64,000 nucleotides of DNA from assembly GCF_024199945.1 (NCBI RefSeq), contig NZ_JANADP010000001.1, forward strand, positions 4,464,001 through 4,528,000, given 5' to 3'. This DNA is from Bradyrhizobium sp. CCGUVB4N. Lineage in GTDB: Bacteria; Pseudomonadota; Alphaproteobacteria; Rhizobiales; Xanthobacteraceae. Shown piece after piece: positions 1 to 9,130 of this stretch; the first letter of the stretch is position 1; the number at the start of each line of letters is the position of its first letter. Both the position numbers and the translations under genes were made by a program. The notes below the pieces were generated by a model that made no database searches, was not told the DNA's origin, and saw nothing but the letters and a program-made list of their open reading frames with translations.

Positions 1-1766
1 TTGGCCTTGATGCTCTCGACGAGCGCCTGACGCGCGGCGTCACGGCTGACGTTCTGCATGCGCGCAAACTGCGTCACGACGAGATCGACGCCGCCATTGT
101 CGCGCAGCGAGAGCTCGAGCGCGCCTGCCTCGATCCGGGCCGCCTGACCCATCAGCTGGGCGGGATCGGTCGAAAACACGCCGCGCGGCACGTTGTCGAG
201 CGCGACGCGTAGTTGCGCCTTTGCGATCCCTCCGATGTCGAGCGTCGCCGGCGTCACGGCGAAGCTGCTGGACGGCTCGGTCCACGCCGCGCCGAGATCG
301 AGGTCGATCGCGAGCTTGTCGATGCCGGCGGCAATCAACGGCATGTGCGCCGGCTCGGTTGAGTCGGTCGGTGCAATCATCTTGGCAACGACGTTCGCCT
401 TGCTGGGTATCGAGCCAACCAGCTGTCCCCAATTGATGCTTAGCGTGTCGATGGTCGCCACTTTCTTGCTACGCGGATAGGGCGCCAGCATACCCTTGAT
501 CTCGATGCCTTCGAGCACCCTGAACAAGCCGACCGCCTGTTCGGCGGTGGGTTTGGACCCGGGATTTGAGAATTGTAACGCCCAGCGGATCAGGCTCACC
601 GTACTGAAAGATTTCAGCGCAAAACGGTCCGTTTTGAGCCGCCCTTGCGTGGCGGGCATATCGAGGCCCTCGAGTGCGAACTCATCCTGGCTATAGCGGA
701 TGGCCGAGAGCTTGGTTGCCGCCTGCGGTGTGCCGATCGACGGATTGCGAATATCGATCTTGCCGATGCGAAGACCTTCGTAGAATCCAGCGAGCTTCTC
801 CAGCAGCTCGCGTGCCTGCGCCGGCGTCTGAGGCGTTGATTGGTCCTGCGGTAGCGCGGCAAACATCTCGGACAGCCGGAATTTCGACGGCTGCACGGCG
901 ACGTCCTCGATGTTGAAGCTGTCGATGTCGACGCTCATCCCTTGGGCCGACTTGAGCTGGTAGGGACCGGCCGAGATTTGCCGGTAGACGCGATGATAGG
1001 TCTCGTCACTGCTGGTCTTTGGATCGAGCGCGGTGATGATCGCGGTCGCATCGAAATCGTTGACGATAATGTTCGACAGCTCGCCGGTCAGCTTGTCCGG
1101 CTTGCCTGGTTGCTTCACGTCGATCGCGAGGGCGGCGCGGTCCGCCTTCATCGAATCGATCTTGCCGTGCTTCAGGTTCTGGAACGCCAATCCGGAATAG
1201 GTGATCTCGCCGCTGCCGCCGGGACCGCTGCCGGAATCGAAGCTCATCGTCAGCGTCGGCGCCGTGAGCGTGGATGCCGTGACGCTCGCGTATTGATCGA
1301 GCACGTAGCGGTAGAGGTCGAGTAGGGAGCCGTCCACCGGTGCCGTCCGGGTGTGAAGGGGGCCGGCATAGTCGCGGATCGTCAGTTGCGGGATCTTGTA
1401 GGATGCCGTCACCTTGGCTGGGCCGATCTGGTCCAGGGCCACTTCGAAGCCGCTGATGTCGATCCTGTCGGCTGAAAATCTGGTGTCGTCGATCTGGCGA
1501 ACGCCGGTGCCCCTGATGCCGGCGATCTTGATCTGCGCTTGCGGTTGATTGCCGGGCGTGACCGCAATGTCCTCGACGGTCAGCGTCCGCGTCATCAGGT
1601 CGAATTCAATCTTGCCGTGGCTCGCCTTGCCGCCTTGCTTGCGGATCTGCTCGAAGGCCGTCTCGATCTCGGCGGTGACGCGATGCTTTGCGTAGAGGTT
1701 GAAGCCGAACCATCCGCCGGCGGCGAGCACCGCGACTGTGATCAGGCCGATCAGGATCCGCTTCAT
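1..1766 (-). CDS. Membrane-anchored hypothetical protein (3' end outside window)
   Basis: The reading frame starts at an ATG at 1766 and stays open to the first base of the window, so at least 588 residues are coded and the C-terminus is missing. A GGAG-type ribosome site precedes the ATG. The protein begins MKRILIGLITVAVLAAGGWF, one uncleaved-looking membrane anchor, followed by a long, beta-rich, repetitive region without cysteine motifs. This layout resembles AsmA/YdgA (DUF945)-type periplasmic proteins, but I see no diagnostic motif, so the family is only a guess. It is transcribed away from the malic enzyme gene. Confidence 0.75.
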   Translation of the reverse strand, partial: MKRILIGLITVAVLAAGGWFGFNLYAKHRVTAEIETAFEQIRKQGGKASHGKIEFDLMTRTLTVEDIAVTPGNQPQAQIKIAGIRGTGVRQIDDTRFSADRIDISGFEVALDQIGPAKVTASYKIPQLTIRDYAGPLHTRTAPVDGSLLDLYRYVLDQYASVTASTLTAPTLTMSFDSGSGPGGSGEITYSGLAFQNLKHGKIDSMKADRAALAIDVKQPGKPDKLTGELSNIIVNDFDATAIITALDPKTSSDETYHRVYRQISAGPYQLKSAQGMSVDIDSFNIEDVAVQPSKFRLSEMFAALPQDQSTPQTPAQARELLEKLAGFYEGLRIGKIDIRNPSIGTPQAATKLSAIRYSQDEFALEGLDMPATQGRLKTDRFALKSFSTVSLIRWALQFSNPGSKPTAEQAVGLFRVLEGIEIKGMLAPYPRSKKVATIDTLSINWGQLVGSIPSKANVVAKMIAPTDSTEPAHMPLIAAGIDKLAIDLDLGAAWTEPSSSFAVTPATLDIGGIAKAQLRVALDNVPRGVFSTDPAQLMGQAARIEAGALELSLRDNGGVDLVVTQFARMQNVSRDAARQALVESIKA

Positions 1767-2018
1767 TCCCAGCTCCAGTTGCTCGTTGTGCGCTGCGCAA
1801 CCTGCCATATTCGGGAAAGGTCGCGAGGTCTAGGGAAAGCTAGCGCTGTCAAATATTTGAGCGTGTGATCTGCTAATGGGATTGCAATCGGATGTTGCCA
1901 CCGAGGCGTCGGCCGTGCTTCATCGCGGTTTCCACGAGCCGGAATACCGTGTGCACTGCGGCGAACCGGCCGAGGTTGATGAACGATTGAGACCCGGATA
2001 ACGCGAGGCAGAGACCGC

Positions 2019-4328
2019 ATGTCGTCCTATTCTGATGATCTCCACCAGGCGGCGCTGGCCTATCACCGTCTGCCGCGCCCCGGAAAGCTCGAGATCCAGG
2101 CGAGCAAGCCGCTCGCCAACCAGCGCGACCTGGCGCTTGCCTATTCTCCGGGCGTTGCGGCGGCCTGCACCGAGATCGCCAAGAACCCGGCGGAAGCCGC
2201 GACCCTGACGACCCGCGCCAATCTGGTCGCCGTGGTCTCCAACGGCACCGCCGTGCTCGGCCTCGGCAACATCGGCCCGCTGGCGTCCAAGCCGGTGATG
2301 GAAGGCAAGGCCGTCCTGTTCAAGAAATTCGCCGGCATCGACGTGTTCGACATCGAGATCGCGGCCGACACCATCGAGCGCGTGGTCGAGACCGTGGCGG
2401 CGCTCGAGCCGACCTTCGGCGGCATCAATCTGGAAGACATCCGCGGGCCGGAATGTTTCGAGATCGAGGCGCAGCTGAAGGAGCGCATGAAGATCCCGGT
2501 CTTCCATGACGACCAGCACGGCACCGCGATCATCGTCGCCGCCGCCATCACCAATGGCTTGCGTCTGAACGGCAAGAAGCTCTCGGAGGTCAAGATCGTG
2601 GCGTCGGGGGCGGGGGCGGCGGCCATCGCCACGCTCAACCTGCTGGTCTCGATGGGCGCGCAGCGCAAGAACATCTGGGTCTGCGATATCGATGGCCTCG
2701 TACACGAGGGCCGCAACACCACGATGGACCGGTGGAAGGCGGTCTATGCGCAGAAGACCGACAAGCGCACGCTGGGCGACGTCATCGGCGGCGCCGACAT
2801 CTTCATCGGGCTATCGGCTCCGGGCGTACTCAAGCCAGAGATGGCCAAGGCGATGGGCGAGAAGCCCCTGATCATGGCGCTCGCCAACCCGACGCCGGAG
2901 ATCATGCCGGAGGAGGCGCGCAAGGTGCGCCCCGACGCGATGATCTGCACCGGCCGCTCCGACTATCCGAACCAGGTCAACAACGTCCTCTGCTTCCCCT
3001 TCATCTTCCGCGGCGCGCTCGATGTCGGTGCCAGCGCCATCAACGAGGAGATGAAGCACGCCGCCGTGGAGGCCATCGCGCAGCTCGCGCGTGAGGCGCC
3101 GTCGGATGCGGTGGCGCAGGGCTTTGACACCGGCGAGACGCAGGGCTTCGGTCCGGGCTCGCTGATCCCGAGCCCGTTTGATCCCAGGTTGATCCTGCGT
3201 ATCGCGCCGGCCGTGGCCAAGGCCGCGATGGAATCGGGCGTCGCGACGCGGCCGATCACCAATTTCGACGAATACACCGCACTGCTCGAGCGCTTCGCCT
3301 TCCGCTCCGGCCTCGTTATGAAGCCGATGTTCGCCAAGGCCAAGACCCAGCCGGTGCGCTTGATCTACGCCGAAGGCGAGGACGAGCGCGTGCTGCGTGC
3401 CACCCAGGTGGTGCTGGAAGAGAAGCTGGCGCGGCCGATCCTGGTCGGCCGTCCCTCGGTGGTGGAAGCCCGCATCAAGCGTTTCGGCCTCCAGATCCGC
3501 GCCGGCAAGGATTTTGACCTCGTCAATCCCGAGGACGATCCGCGCTACCGCTCCTACGTGCAGTCCTATGTCGAGGTCGCCGGCCGCCGCGGCGTGACGC
3601 CGGATGCCGCGCGCACGGTGGTGCGCACCAACAACACCGTGATCGCGGCGTTGGCGGTGACGCGCGGGGAGGCGGATGCCATGCTCTGCGGCGTCGAGGG
3701 CCGCTACATGAGCCATCTGCGGCATGTCCGCGAAATCATCGGTTTCGTGCCGGGGGTCAGCGACTATGCCGCGCTGGCGCTGCTGATCACCAGCAAGGGT
3801 GCCTTCTTCATCGCCGACACCCAGGTGCGGCCCAATCCGAGCGCCGAAGAGCTCGCCGAGATCGCCTCGCTCGCCGCCGTCCACGTCCAGCGCTTCAACA
3901 TCAAGCCGAAGATCGCGTTCGTCTCGCACTCCGATTTCGGCAGCTACGACACCGACTCCTCGCGCAAGATGCGCCGCGCCACCCAGTTGCTGAAGGAAAA
4001 GCATCCGGAGATCGAGGCCGACGGCGAGATGCAGGGCGATACCGCGCTGTCGGCTGCAGCGCGAAAAATGGTGCTGCCGCACTCCAAGCTGGAGGGCGAG
4101 GCCAACATCCTGATCATGCCGACGCTGGACACGGCCAACGTGGCCTATCAGATGATCAAGTCGCTGGCGGATGCGCTGCCCGTCGGCCCGATCCTGATCG
4201 GCCCGGCGCGGCCCGCCCACATCCTCACGCCCTCGGTGACTGCGCGCGGCATCCTCAACATGACGGCGGTCGCCGTGGTCGAAGCGCAGGAGCGCGCGGC
4301 CCGGCAGCAGCCGACGTTGTTCACGTAA
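2019..4328 (+). CDS. maeB: NADP-dependent malic enzyme with C-terminal phosphotransacetylase-like domain
   Basis: This 769-residue protein decarboxylates malate to pyruvate, supplying pyruvate and NADPH during growth on C4-dicarboxylates. Residues 1-430 hold the malic enzyme part: the motif GTAVLGLGNIGPLASKPVME, the FHDDQHGTA segment and a Rossmann stretch with GAGAAAIA. Residues 440-769 match the phosphotransacetylase-like domain (EGEDERVLRA onward) that marks the large bacterial MaeB/Dme/Tme type. Rhizobia often have one NAD- and one NADP-preferring form, and the sequence alone does not tell me which this is, so the symbol is tentative. The full length fits the family. Confidence 0.93.
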   Translation: MSSYSDDLHQAALAYHRLPRPGKLEIQASKPLANQRDLALAYSPGVAAACTEIAKNPAEAATLTTRANLVAVVSNGTAVLGLGNIGPLASKPVMEGKAVLFKKFAGIDVFDIEIAADTIERVVETVAALEPTFGGINLEDIRGPECFEIEAQLKERMKIPVFHDDQHGTAIIVAAAITNGLRLNGKKLSEVKIVASGAGAAAIATLNLLVSMGAQRKNIWVCDIDGLVHEGRNTTMDRWKAVYAQKTDKRTLGDVIGGADIFIGLSAPGVLKPEMAKAMGEKPLIMALANPTPEIMPEEARKVRPDAMICTGRSDYPNQVNNVLCFPFIFRGALDVGASAINEEMKHAAVEAIAQLAREAPSDAVAQGFDTGETQGFGPGSLIPSPFDPRLILRIAPAVAKAAMESGVATRPITNFDEYTALLERFAFRSGLVMKPMFAKAKTQPVRLIYAEGEDERVLRATQVVLEEKLARPILVGRPSVVEARIKRFGLQIRAGKDFDLVNPEDDPRYRSYVQSYVEVAGRRGVTPDAARTVVRTNNTVIAALAVTRGEADAMLCGVEGRYMSHLRHVREIIGFVPGVSDYAALALLITSKGAFFIADTQVRPNPSAEELAEIASLAAVHVQRFNIKPKIAFVSHSDFGSYDTDSSRKMRRATQLLKEKHPEIEADGEMQGDTALSAAARKMVLPHSKLEGEANILIMPTLDTANVAYQMIKSLADALPVGPILIGPARPAHILTPSVTARGILNMTAVAVVEAQERAARQQPTLFT

Positions 4329-4343
4329 GGGGCGCGATCTTTC

Positions 4344-4494
4344 CCTCTCCCCTTGCGGGAGAGGGTGGCTCGCCGCGCAGCGGCGAGACGGGTGAGGGGT
4401 ATCTATCCGCGTGTCATCTCTCACGATTGAACTCGGGGATGGATACCCCTCATCCGGCGCTTCGCGCCACCTTCTCCCGCAAGGGGAGAAGGGG
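4344..4494. repeat. Large palindromic intergenic element (REP-like)
   Basis: Two halves, each with its own hairpin, mirror one another. The left half has ctctccccttgcgggagag and a second stem around cgccgcgcagcggcg, and ends in gtgaggggtatc. The right half starts gatacccctcatc and ends with ctcccgcaaggggag. The roughly 150-bp element lies between the malic enzyme and DoxX genes. It is the kind of dispersed palindrome common in Rhizobiales and may also help terminate or stabilise the malic enzyme mRNA. Confidence 0.75.
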
Positions 4495-4631
4495 CACCGG
4501 TCGTGCGGCCAGATTTGAATTGCTCGCAGTTTTCCATTTCCCCGTTTGTAAACCGGCCCACGACTCTCCATAATCGCGCGGTCCTTGCGTCCAAGTTCCG
4601 ATTTCAAAAAGCCTGAGCCAAGAGGCCGACC

Positions 4632-5084
4632 ATGCCAGCGTTCGTGACTTTCGGGCGAATCCTGTTCGCCGTGCTGTTCATCTACACGGGCGCGACCAAG
4701 CTCTTTGCCATCCAGGCCACTGCCGATTTCATCGCCACCAAGGTGGTGGTGCCTGACGTGATCGCGCCCTATGCCAAGCAGGTCGAGACCGCGACCGCGA
4801 TGACCACCCCGCAGCTCCTGGCAATCGCGCTCGGCGGGCTCGAGATCATCGCAGGCCTGATGATCGCGCTGAACTTCGGCGCACGCTTCTTCGCGATGCT
4901 GATGATCATCTACATGGTGGTGTCGACCGTCCTGTTCTACGATTTCTGGAATCAGGCGGCGCCGGACAACGCCAAGATGCTGGTCGACGCGCTGAAGAAT
5001 CTCTCGATCATCGGCGCGCTCTTCATGATCATGGGCTATGGCCGCGCCACGCGCTCGGTCGAGACGGCCTACGGCGACGTGTAG
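4632..5084 (+). CDS. DoxX family membrane protein
   Basis: This 150-residue protein has about four hydrophobic segments. The first is FGRILFAVLFIYTGATKLFA, and the last is near residues 120-135 (IIGALFMIMGYG). The N-terminal pattern of a helix followed by GATKLF and the later GGLEIIAGLMI segment are typical of the DoxX/DoxD-like inner-membrane family. Members are linked to respiration or redox stress, but this protein's own function is unknown. It stands alone, about 300 bp after the malic enzyme gene. Confidence 0.85.
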   Translation: MPAFVTFGRILFAVLFIYTGATKLFAIQATADFIATKVVVPDVIAPYAKQVETATAMTTPQLLAIALGGLEIIAGLMIALNFGARFFAMLMIIYMVVSTVLFYDFWNQAAPDNAKMLVDALKNLSIIGALFMIMGYGRATRSVETAYGDV

Positions 5085-5286
5085 CCGGGTAGAAATCTCC
5101 GCCCGCATAAGCGCGCGACGTGAACCGTCATTCACGCGTTATGGCTTTGAGAACACAGCGGTTCTACAAAATCGCGGCCGCTGTGGAGTGTGCATCTTTC
5201 TCGCCTTGTCTGACTCTGCCGGAACCGAATACTAGCCGTCGATCGGTTGTATGGGCGCAACCGGCACGGGGTGTTGGGGGCGGGAC

Positions 5287-6696
5287 TTGGTTCATTCGAA
5301 GCGACGGTTGGCGCGTGCGGTTGTTGTTCTGGGAGCAGCCCTTGTCGTAACGGCGGCGAACGCTGCCGACTTGCCCGTGAAGGCGCCGCCGCAGATGGCG
5401 CCCGTGGCGAACTGGACCCAGTTCTATGTCGGTGCAGGCCTTGGCTTCGACTTCGCGTCGGGGCGGTCGAACCTCGCGCCCGTTGGCGGCGGGCCTTCGC
5501 TGTTCAGCTTCGATGGCCTGCAGGGCGCCGATCTCGGATTGTCGGCATTCGCCGGGTTTGACTTCCAGGTTGCACCGCGCTTCGTGGTCGGCGGCTTCGT
5601 TGATTACGACTGGTCGCGGCAGCGGACGACTTTGAGCGTGGGCGGGAATGCCTTCGGGCAGATCGCCACGGCAACCACGCCGTCGCTCGACCAGGGCTGG
5701 ACCATCGGCGGCCGTGCCGGATTTCTGGCGACGCCGGATATCCTGCTCTACGGCCTCGCCGGCTACAGCCAGATGCGCATCAACAACTGGAGCGGAACTT
5801 ACACGATCGTCGGCGGTCCCTCGTTTACAGCGCAGGAATCCGCCCAGACCTCGCACGGCTACACGGTGGGTGCCGGCGTGGAATATCGCCTTGCCAACAA
5901 TTGGTCGCTGCGCGGTGAGTATCGCTATGTCGATCTTGGCCACAACACGACCGTTGATCCGCTCGGCCCGATCTGGACCAACGATCTGGCGGAGCATGTG
6001 ATCCGGATCGGTGCGGCCTACCGCTTTGGCCAATTTGGCGGTCCTGCGACGACCGCAGCGGCCGCGCCGGCGATCAATCCGGCGTGGACCGGCGTCTATG
6101 TCGGCGCGGGCATCGGCGGCGATGCCGTCACACCCCATGTGGCGGCTTCGGTCCCCGGCGCTCTGGATTTCAACGCGGCGGGCCTTGGTGGTGCCGATGT
6201 CGGCGGCACCTTCACCATCGGCTACGATCGTCAGATCGCGCCGAAATGGGTGGTCGGCGCCTTCGGCCTGATCGATGTGGCGACGAATGGCGGGGCCAGC
6301 GTGACGGCGACGGGGGCAGGCGCGGGGGGGACAGTCACGTCGGATCTGGCGTCGGTGAAGTGGGCCTGGACCGTCGGCGGCCGCGTTGGCTATCTCGTCT
6401 CGCCGGAAACGATGGTCTATGTGCTCGGCGGCTATACCGGCTCGACCGCGCGGTCGATCACGTACAGCTTCTTTGGATTCCAGAGCACCAGTCCGGAGCG
6501 CGAATATCATGGCGCCACCTTTGGCGGCGGCTTCGAGCGCTTCTTCAGTGACAGGATCTCGGCCCGCGCCGAATATCGCATGACGCATGTCGAGACGCGC
6601 GATGATCTCACGGACACCCTCTTCACCAACATCAGCGCCGGCGGCACGATCCACACGCTGCGCGGTTCGCTGGTCTATCACTTGCCGACGCCCTAG
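5287..6696 (+). CDS. Outer-membrane beta-barrel protein with two tandem Omp25/RopB-like barrels
   Basis: The chosen TTG start gives a 469-residue precursor with a normal signal peptide (about 26 residues, ending TAANA before ADLPVKAPP). An upstream ATG at 5251 would add 12 poorly fitting residues. The mature part begins with the ADLP.KAPP motif common in rhizobial Omp25/RopB porin-like proteins. Two homologous eight-strand barrels follow, roughly residues 45-255 and 270-469. Each opens with W...YVGAG and includes DRQIAP/DFQVAP and WTIGGR/WTVGGR blocks, then an arginine/tyrosine-rich strand (RGEYRYV, RAEYRM). Single-barrel relatives are usually 200-280 residues, so this looks like an internal duplication. 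Confidence 0.87.
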   Translation: MVHSKRRLARAVVVLGAALVVTAANAADLPVKAPPQMAPVANWTQFYVGAGLGFDFASGRSNLAPVGGGPSLFSFDGLQGADLGLSAFAGFDFQVAPRFVVGGFVDYDWSRQRTTLSVGGNAFGQIATATTPSLDQGWTIGGRAGFLATPDILLYGLAGYSQMRINNWSGTYTIVGGPSFTAQESAQTSHGYTVGAGVEYRLANNWSLRGEYRYVDLGHNTTVDPLGPIWTNDLAEHVIRIGAAYRFGQFGGPATTAAAAPAINPAWTGVYVGAGIGGDAVTPHVAASVPGALDFNAAGLGGADVGGTFTIGYDRQIAPKWVVGAFGLIDVATNGGASVTATGAGAGGTVTSDLASVKWAWTVGGRVGYLVSPETMVYVLGGYTGSTARSITYSFFGFQSTSPEREYHGATFGGGFERFFSDRISARAEYRMTHVETRDDLTDTLFTNISAGGTIHTLRGSLVYHLPTP

Positions 6697-6824
6697 GTTG
6701 TAGGCGCGATCCAAAGCGATCGCGCAAGGCGCCCACGGGAGCTAACGCGCGGACGCCGGCGGGTGTGTCCAGCCCCGCACAAGGACGTTGCTGCAGAATG
6801 ATCGGCAGGGTGGGGCCGATCGTC

Positions 6825-8271
6825 ATGTTTGCTCAGCAGTCATCAGATTCGGTATCGCTCGAGGCCGGACTGGCGCATCATCGCGCAGGCCGCTTGCCGC
6901 AGGCAGAGGCGATCTACCGGCAGATCCTGGCATCCGCGCCGGATCACGCGGACGTAATTTTCCTCCTCGGCGTTGCTTCGCTCCAGACAGGTCACCCCGA
7001 CAGGGCGCTCGATCTCTTCAGTCGTGCCGTCAAGCTGCAGCCCCGCAACAGCGCCTATCACAGCAACATGGCTGTCGCTCTGCGCGCGCTCGGACGCAAG
7101 GGCGAGGCCGTCGCGAGCTACCGGGAAGCGCTGCTGCATCAGCCCGGCAATCTGGACACGCACATTCAGCTTGGCCTCCTGCTGGGTGAATGCGGGGATC
7201 TCGCAAACGAGGAGGCGCAGTACCGGCTCGTGTTGCGACATCCCGTTGGCCTCGACCTCGCGGCGGTTCGTACTCAGGTCGATGCCCGTTTCCATCTCGC
7301 CAATCTGCTGGTGAGACGGAAGCAATTCGATGATGCGATCAGCGAATTTCGGCAGGTGCTGCGGCAAAGGCCGGATTTTGCGGAGGCGCATTGCAATCTC
7401 GGGGCTGTGCTGTTCGATCTTGCCGCCTTCGAGGAATGCGAGCGTTGCTATCGCGAGGCGCTGCGCCTCAAGCCGGCATTCGCGGAGGCCCATAACAATC
7501 TTGGAGGTCTTCTCCTCAAATTGAGGCGCCTCGACGAGGCCGAGCTCAATCTTCGCGAAGCTTGCAAACTCCGGCCGAATTTCGCCGAGGCCTTGAACAA
7601 TCTCGGTGACTTGCTGCGTCTGCGGGGGCGGCTGGAAGAGGCGGAAGCATCCTGCAGGGAAGCTTTGCGTCTGAAGCCGGACTATGTTCCAGCGCAATTG
7701 ACCCTGGGCAACGCGCTTCGTGAGGCCGGTCGCTTCCACGAAGCGGAGCCTTGCTATCGGACCGCGCTCGATCGCAATCCGAGTTGGCCGGAGGCGCTCA
7801 ACAATCTCGGCACGCTCCTTTACGATCTCGGGCGGACCGATGAAGCCATTCAGAGTTTGCGTGCGGCGGTGGCGCAAAGGCCGGATTATGCCGACGCGCA
7901 TTTCAACCTCGGGATCACGCTGTTGCTGGCCGGCCAGTTCGACGAAGGCTGGCGGGAATATGAGTGGCGATGGAAGCAGGAGACGAAGAAGCCGCATCTG
8001 CGCGGTTTCAGCCAGCCGCTCTGGGATGGAGGCGATATCGGTGATCGGGTCCTGTTGCTGCATGCGGAGCAGGGCCTGGGCGACACGCTCCAGTTCTGTC
8101 GCTTCGTGCCGGCCATTGCGGCGGGGCGGCGGGTCGTTCTCGAGGTTCAGCGGCCGCTGATGCCGCTCCTGACCGGGTTGCCCGGAATCGAGCGCGTCGT
8201 CGCGAATGGCGATCCGCTGCCGCCATTCGATCTGCATTGTCCGCTGCTGAGCCTGCCGCGGGTCCTCGGCA
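6825..8271 (+). pseudogene. TPR / glycosyltransferase-like protein, 5' part (interrupted by IS21-family element)
   Basis: This is the upstream half of a gene split at 8271. The reading frame continues only six codons into the insertion before a stop at 8286-8288. The predicted product starts MFAQQSSDSV; an in-frame GTG at 6765 and ATG at 6798 are alternatives. About eleven TPR units follow (repeats of the type EAHNNLGGLLLKLRRLDEAE). After these comes the start of a heptosyltransferase/GT9-like domain with LLHAEQGLGDTLQFCRFVP. Joined to the downstream part at 11730, it would code for about 669 residues in one frame. Such proteins are thought to transfer sugars, but the substrate cannot be read here. 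Confidence 0.88.
8266..8271. repeat. Target-site duplication, left copy (TCGGCA)
   Basis: The six bases TCGGCA lie immediately left of the IS terminal TGTTGG and again immediately right of the other end at 11724-11729. Removing the element and one copy restores an uninterrupted codon series (R-V-L-G-T-T-L-D) in the TPR gene. Confidence 0.9.
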
Positions 8272-8308
8272 TGTTGGTGACTTTCTAAATCCGCGCAAGA
8301 ATGACGAC
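8272..8308 (+). repeat. Left terminal inverted repeat of the IS21-family element
   Basis: The 37 bases match the reverse complement of 11687-11723 at 35 positions (mismatches at positions 24 and 28). The repeat supplies an in-frame stop (ttc taa) that ends the broken TPR gene. From 8309 to 8665 I see no convincing gene, only the leader of the passenger operon. Confidence 0.92.
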
Positions 8309-8665
8309 GAGGTACGACGGCGGTAGAGCGAAGGCGTCCGCACGCGCGCTCACCAATCGCGCCGAAGCGGGCGGACGCCTTTGCGGCGACGACCAGCGTC
8401 TGAGTTGAGGAATAAAAGACGCGGGGCACGTCTCCGGGCGCCCTGAGGCTCCTTTCGACGTACCCCGCTTTGCGCCTGCCTTATGGTAGATCTGCGGGTA
8501 ATCAGCGCCGCAGAAACAAAACCGGCGTAACACCGATCTCAACTGGCAAGTGGGGCTCGATGTCACGCCCCTCGGACGGTGCGCGGCCTGCACTATCGCA
8601 CTGTCCGCGCGTTCCGTCGACCTTTTCCAGCAACCTCCGGCGGCGCTCCGAAAGGACCGCCGCGG

Positions 8666-9130
8666 ATGCTCACGGGCCGCTTCTTTCTGTGCGGCCGCTG
8701 CCGTTCGCAGGTCACGATCTGCCGCAACTGCGACCGGGGACAACGCTATTGCGGCCATGACTGCGCCCGTGCTGCCCGCCGCGAGAGCCTGCGCGAGGCG
8801 GGACAGCGTTATCAGCGCAGCCGCCGCGGACGCCTGGCGCATGCGACCCGGGCCCGACGATACCGGGCGCGGCACAATAACGTGACGCATCACTCTCCAC
8901 CCGCATGCCCTGTCGGTTCACTACTGCGCCGGCCTGCGGACGATGTCGTCGTTGCACCTACTGACGTCGGCGAGCGAGCGACGACATCGATCATGCCCAT
9001 GCCGAGCTGTCGGCTCTGCGGCTGTCGGTTGTCGATGTTCGTTCGTACCGGCTTCGTGCGTCGCCGGGGGCCTCGTCATGCGCACCCCGCCTATGGAGGC
9101 CGAGACCCGACCGATGACCGTTATCCCTGA
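8666..9130 (+). CDS. IS-associated cysteine-rich zinc-ribbon-like protein (passenger gene)
   Basis: This 154-residue protein starts at an ATG preceded by aaagga; the frame is open further upstream to 8579. It begins MLTGRFFLCGRCRSQV and has cysteine pairs CGRC, CRNC and YCGHDC in the first 40 residues, which suggest a zinc-binding fold. An arginine-rich stretch follows (QRYQRSRRGR, RARRYRAR), then a second pair CRLCGC near residue 130 with an FVRTGFVRRR tail. I recall similar proteins beside istA in Bradyrhizobium and Burkholderia IS21-type elements, but know no assigned function. Its 3' end overlaps the start of istA, so the two are probably translated together. Nucleic-acid binding is an inference from the basic and cysteine-rich content. 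Confidence 0.75.
   Translation: MLTGRFFLCGRCRSQVTICRNCDRGQRYCGHDCARAARRESLREAGQRYQRSRRGRLAHATRARRYRARHNNVTHHSPPACPVGSLLRRPADDVVVAPTDVGERATTSIMPMPSCRLCGCRLSMFVRTGFVRRRGPRHAHPAYGGRDPTDDRYP

Noticed and set aside
2811..5135. A 774-codon minus-strand frame over malic enzyme and DoxX
   Set aside because: It is antisense to two recognisable genes and covers the palindromic repeat, with His/Arg-rich low-quality sequence.
5164..6714. A 516-codon minus-strand frame over the outer-membrane protein
   Set aside because: The plus strand has a signal peptide and barrel motifs; the minus frame has none.
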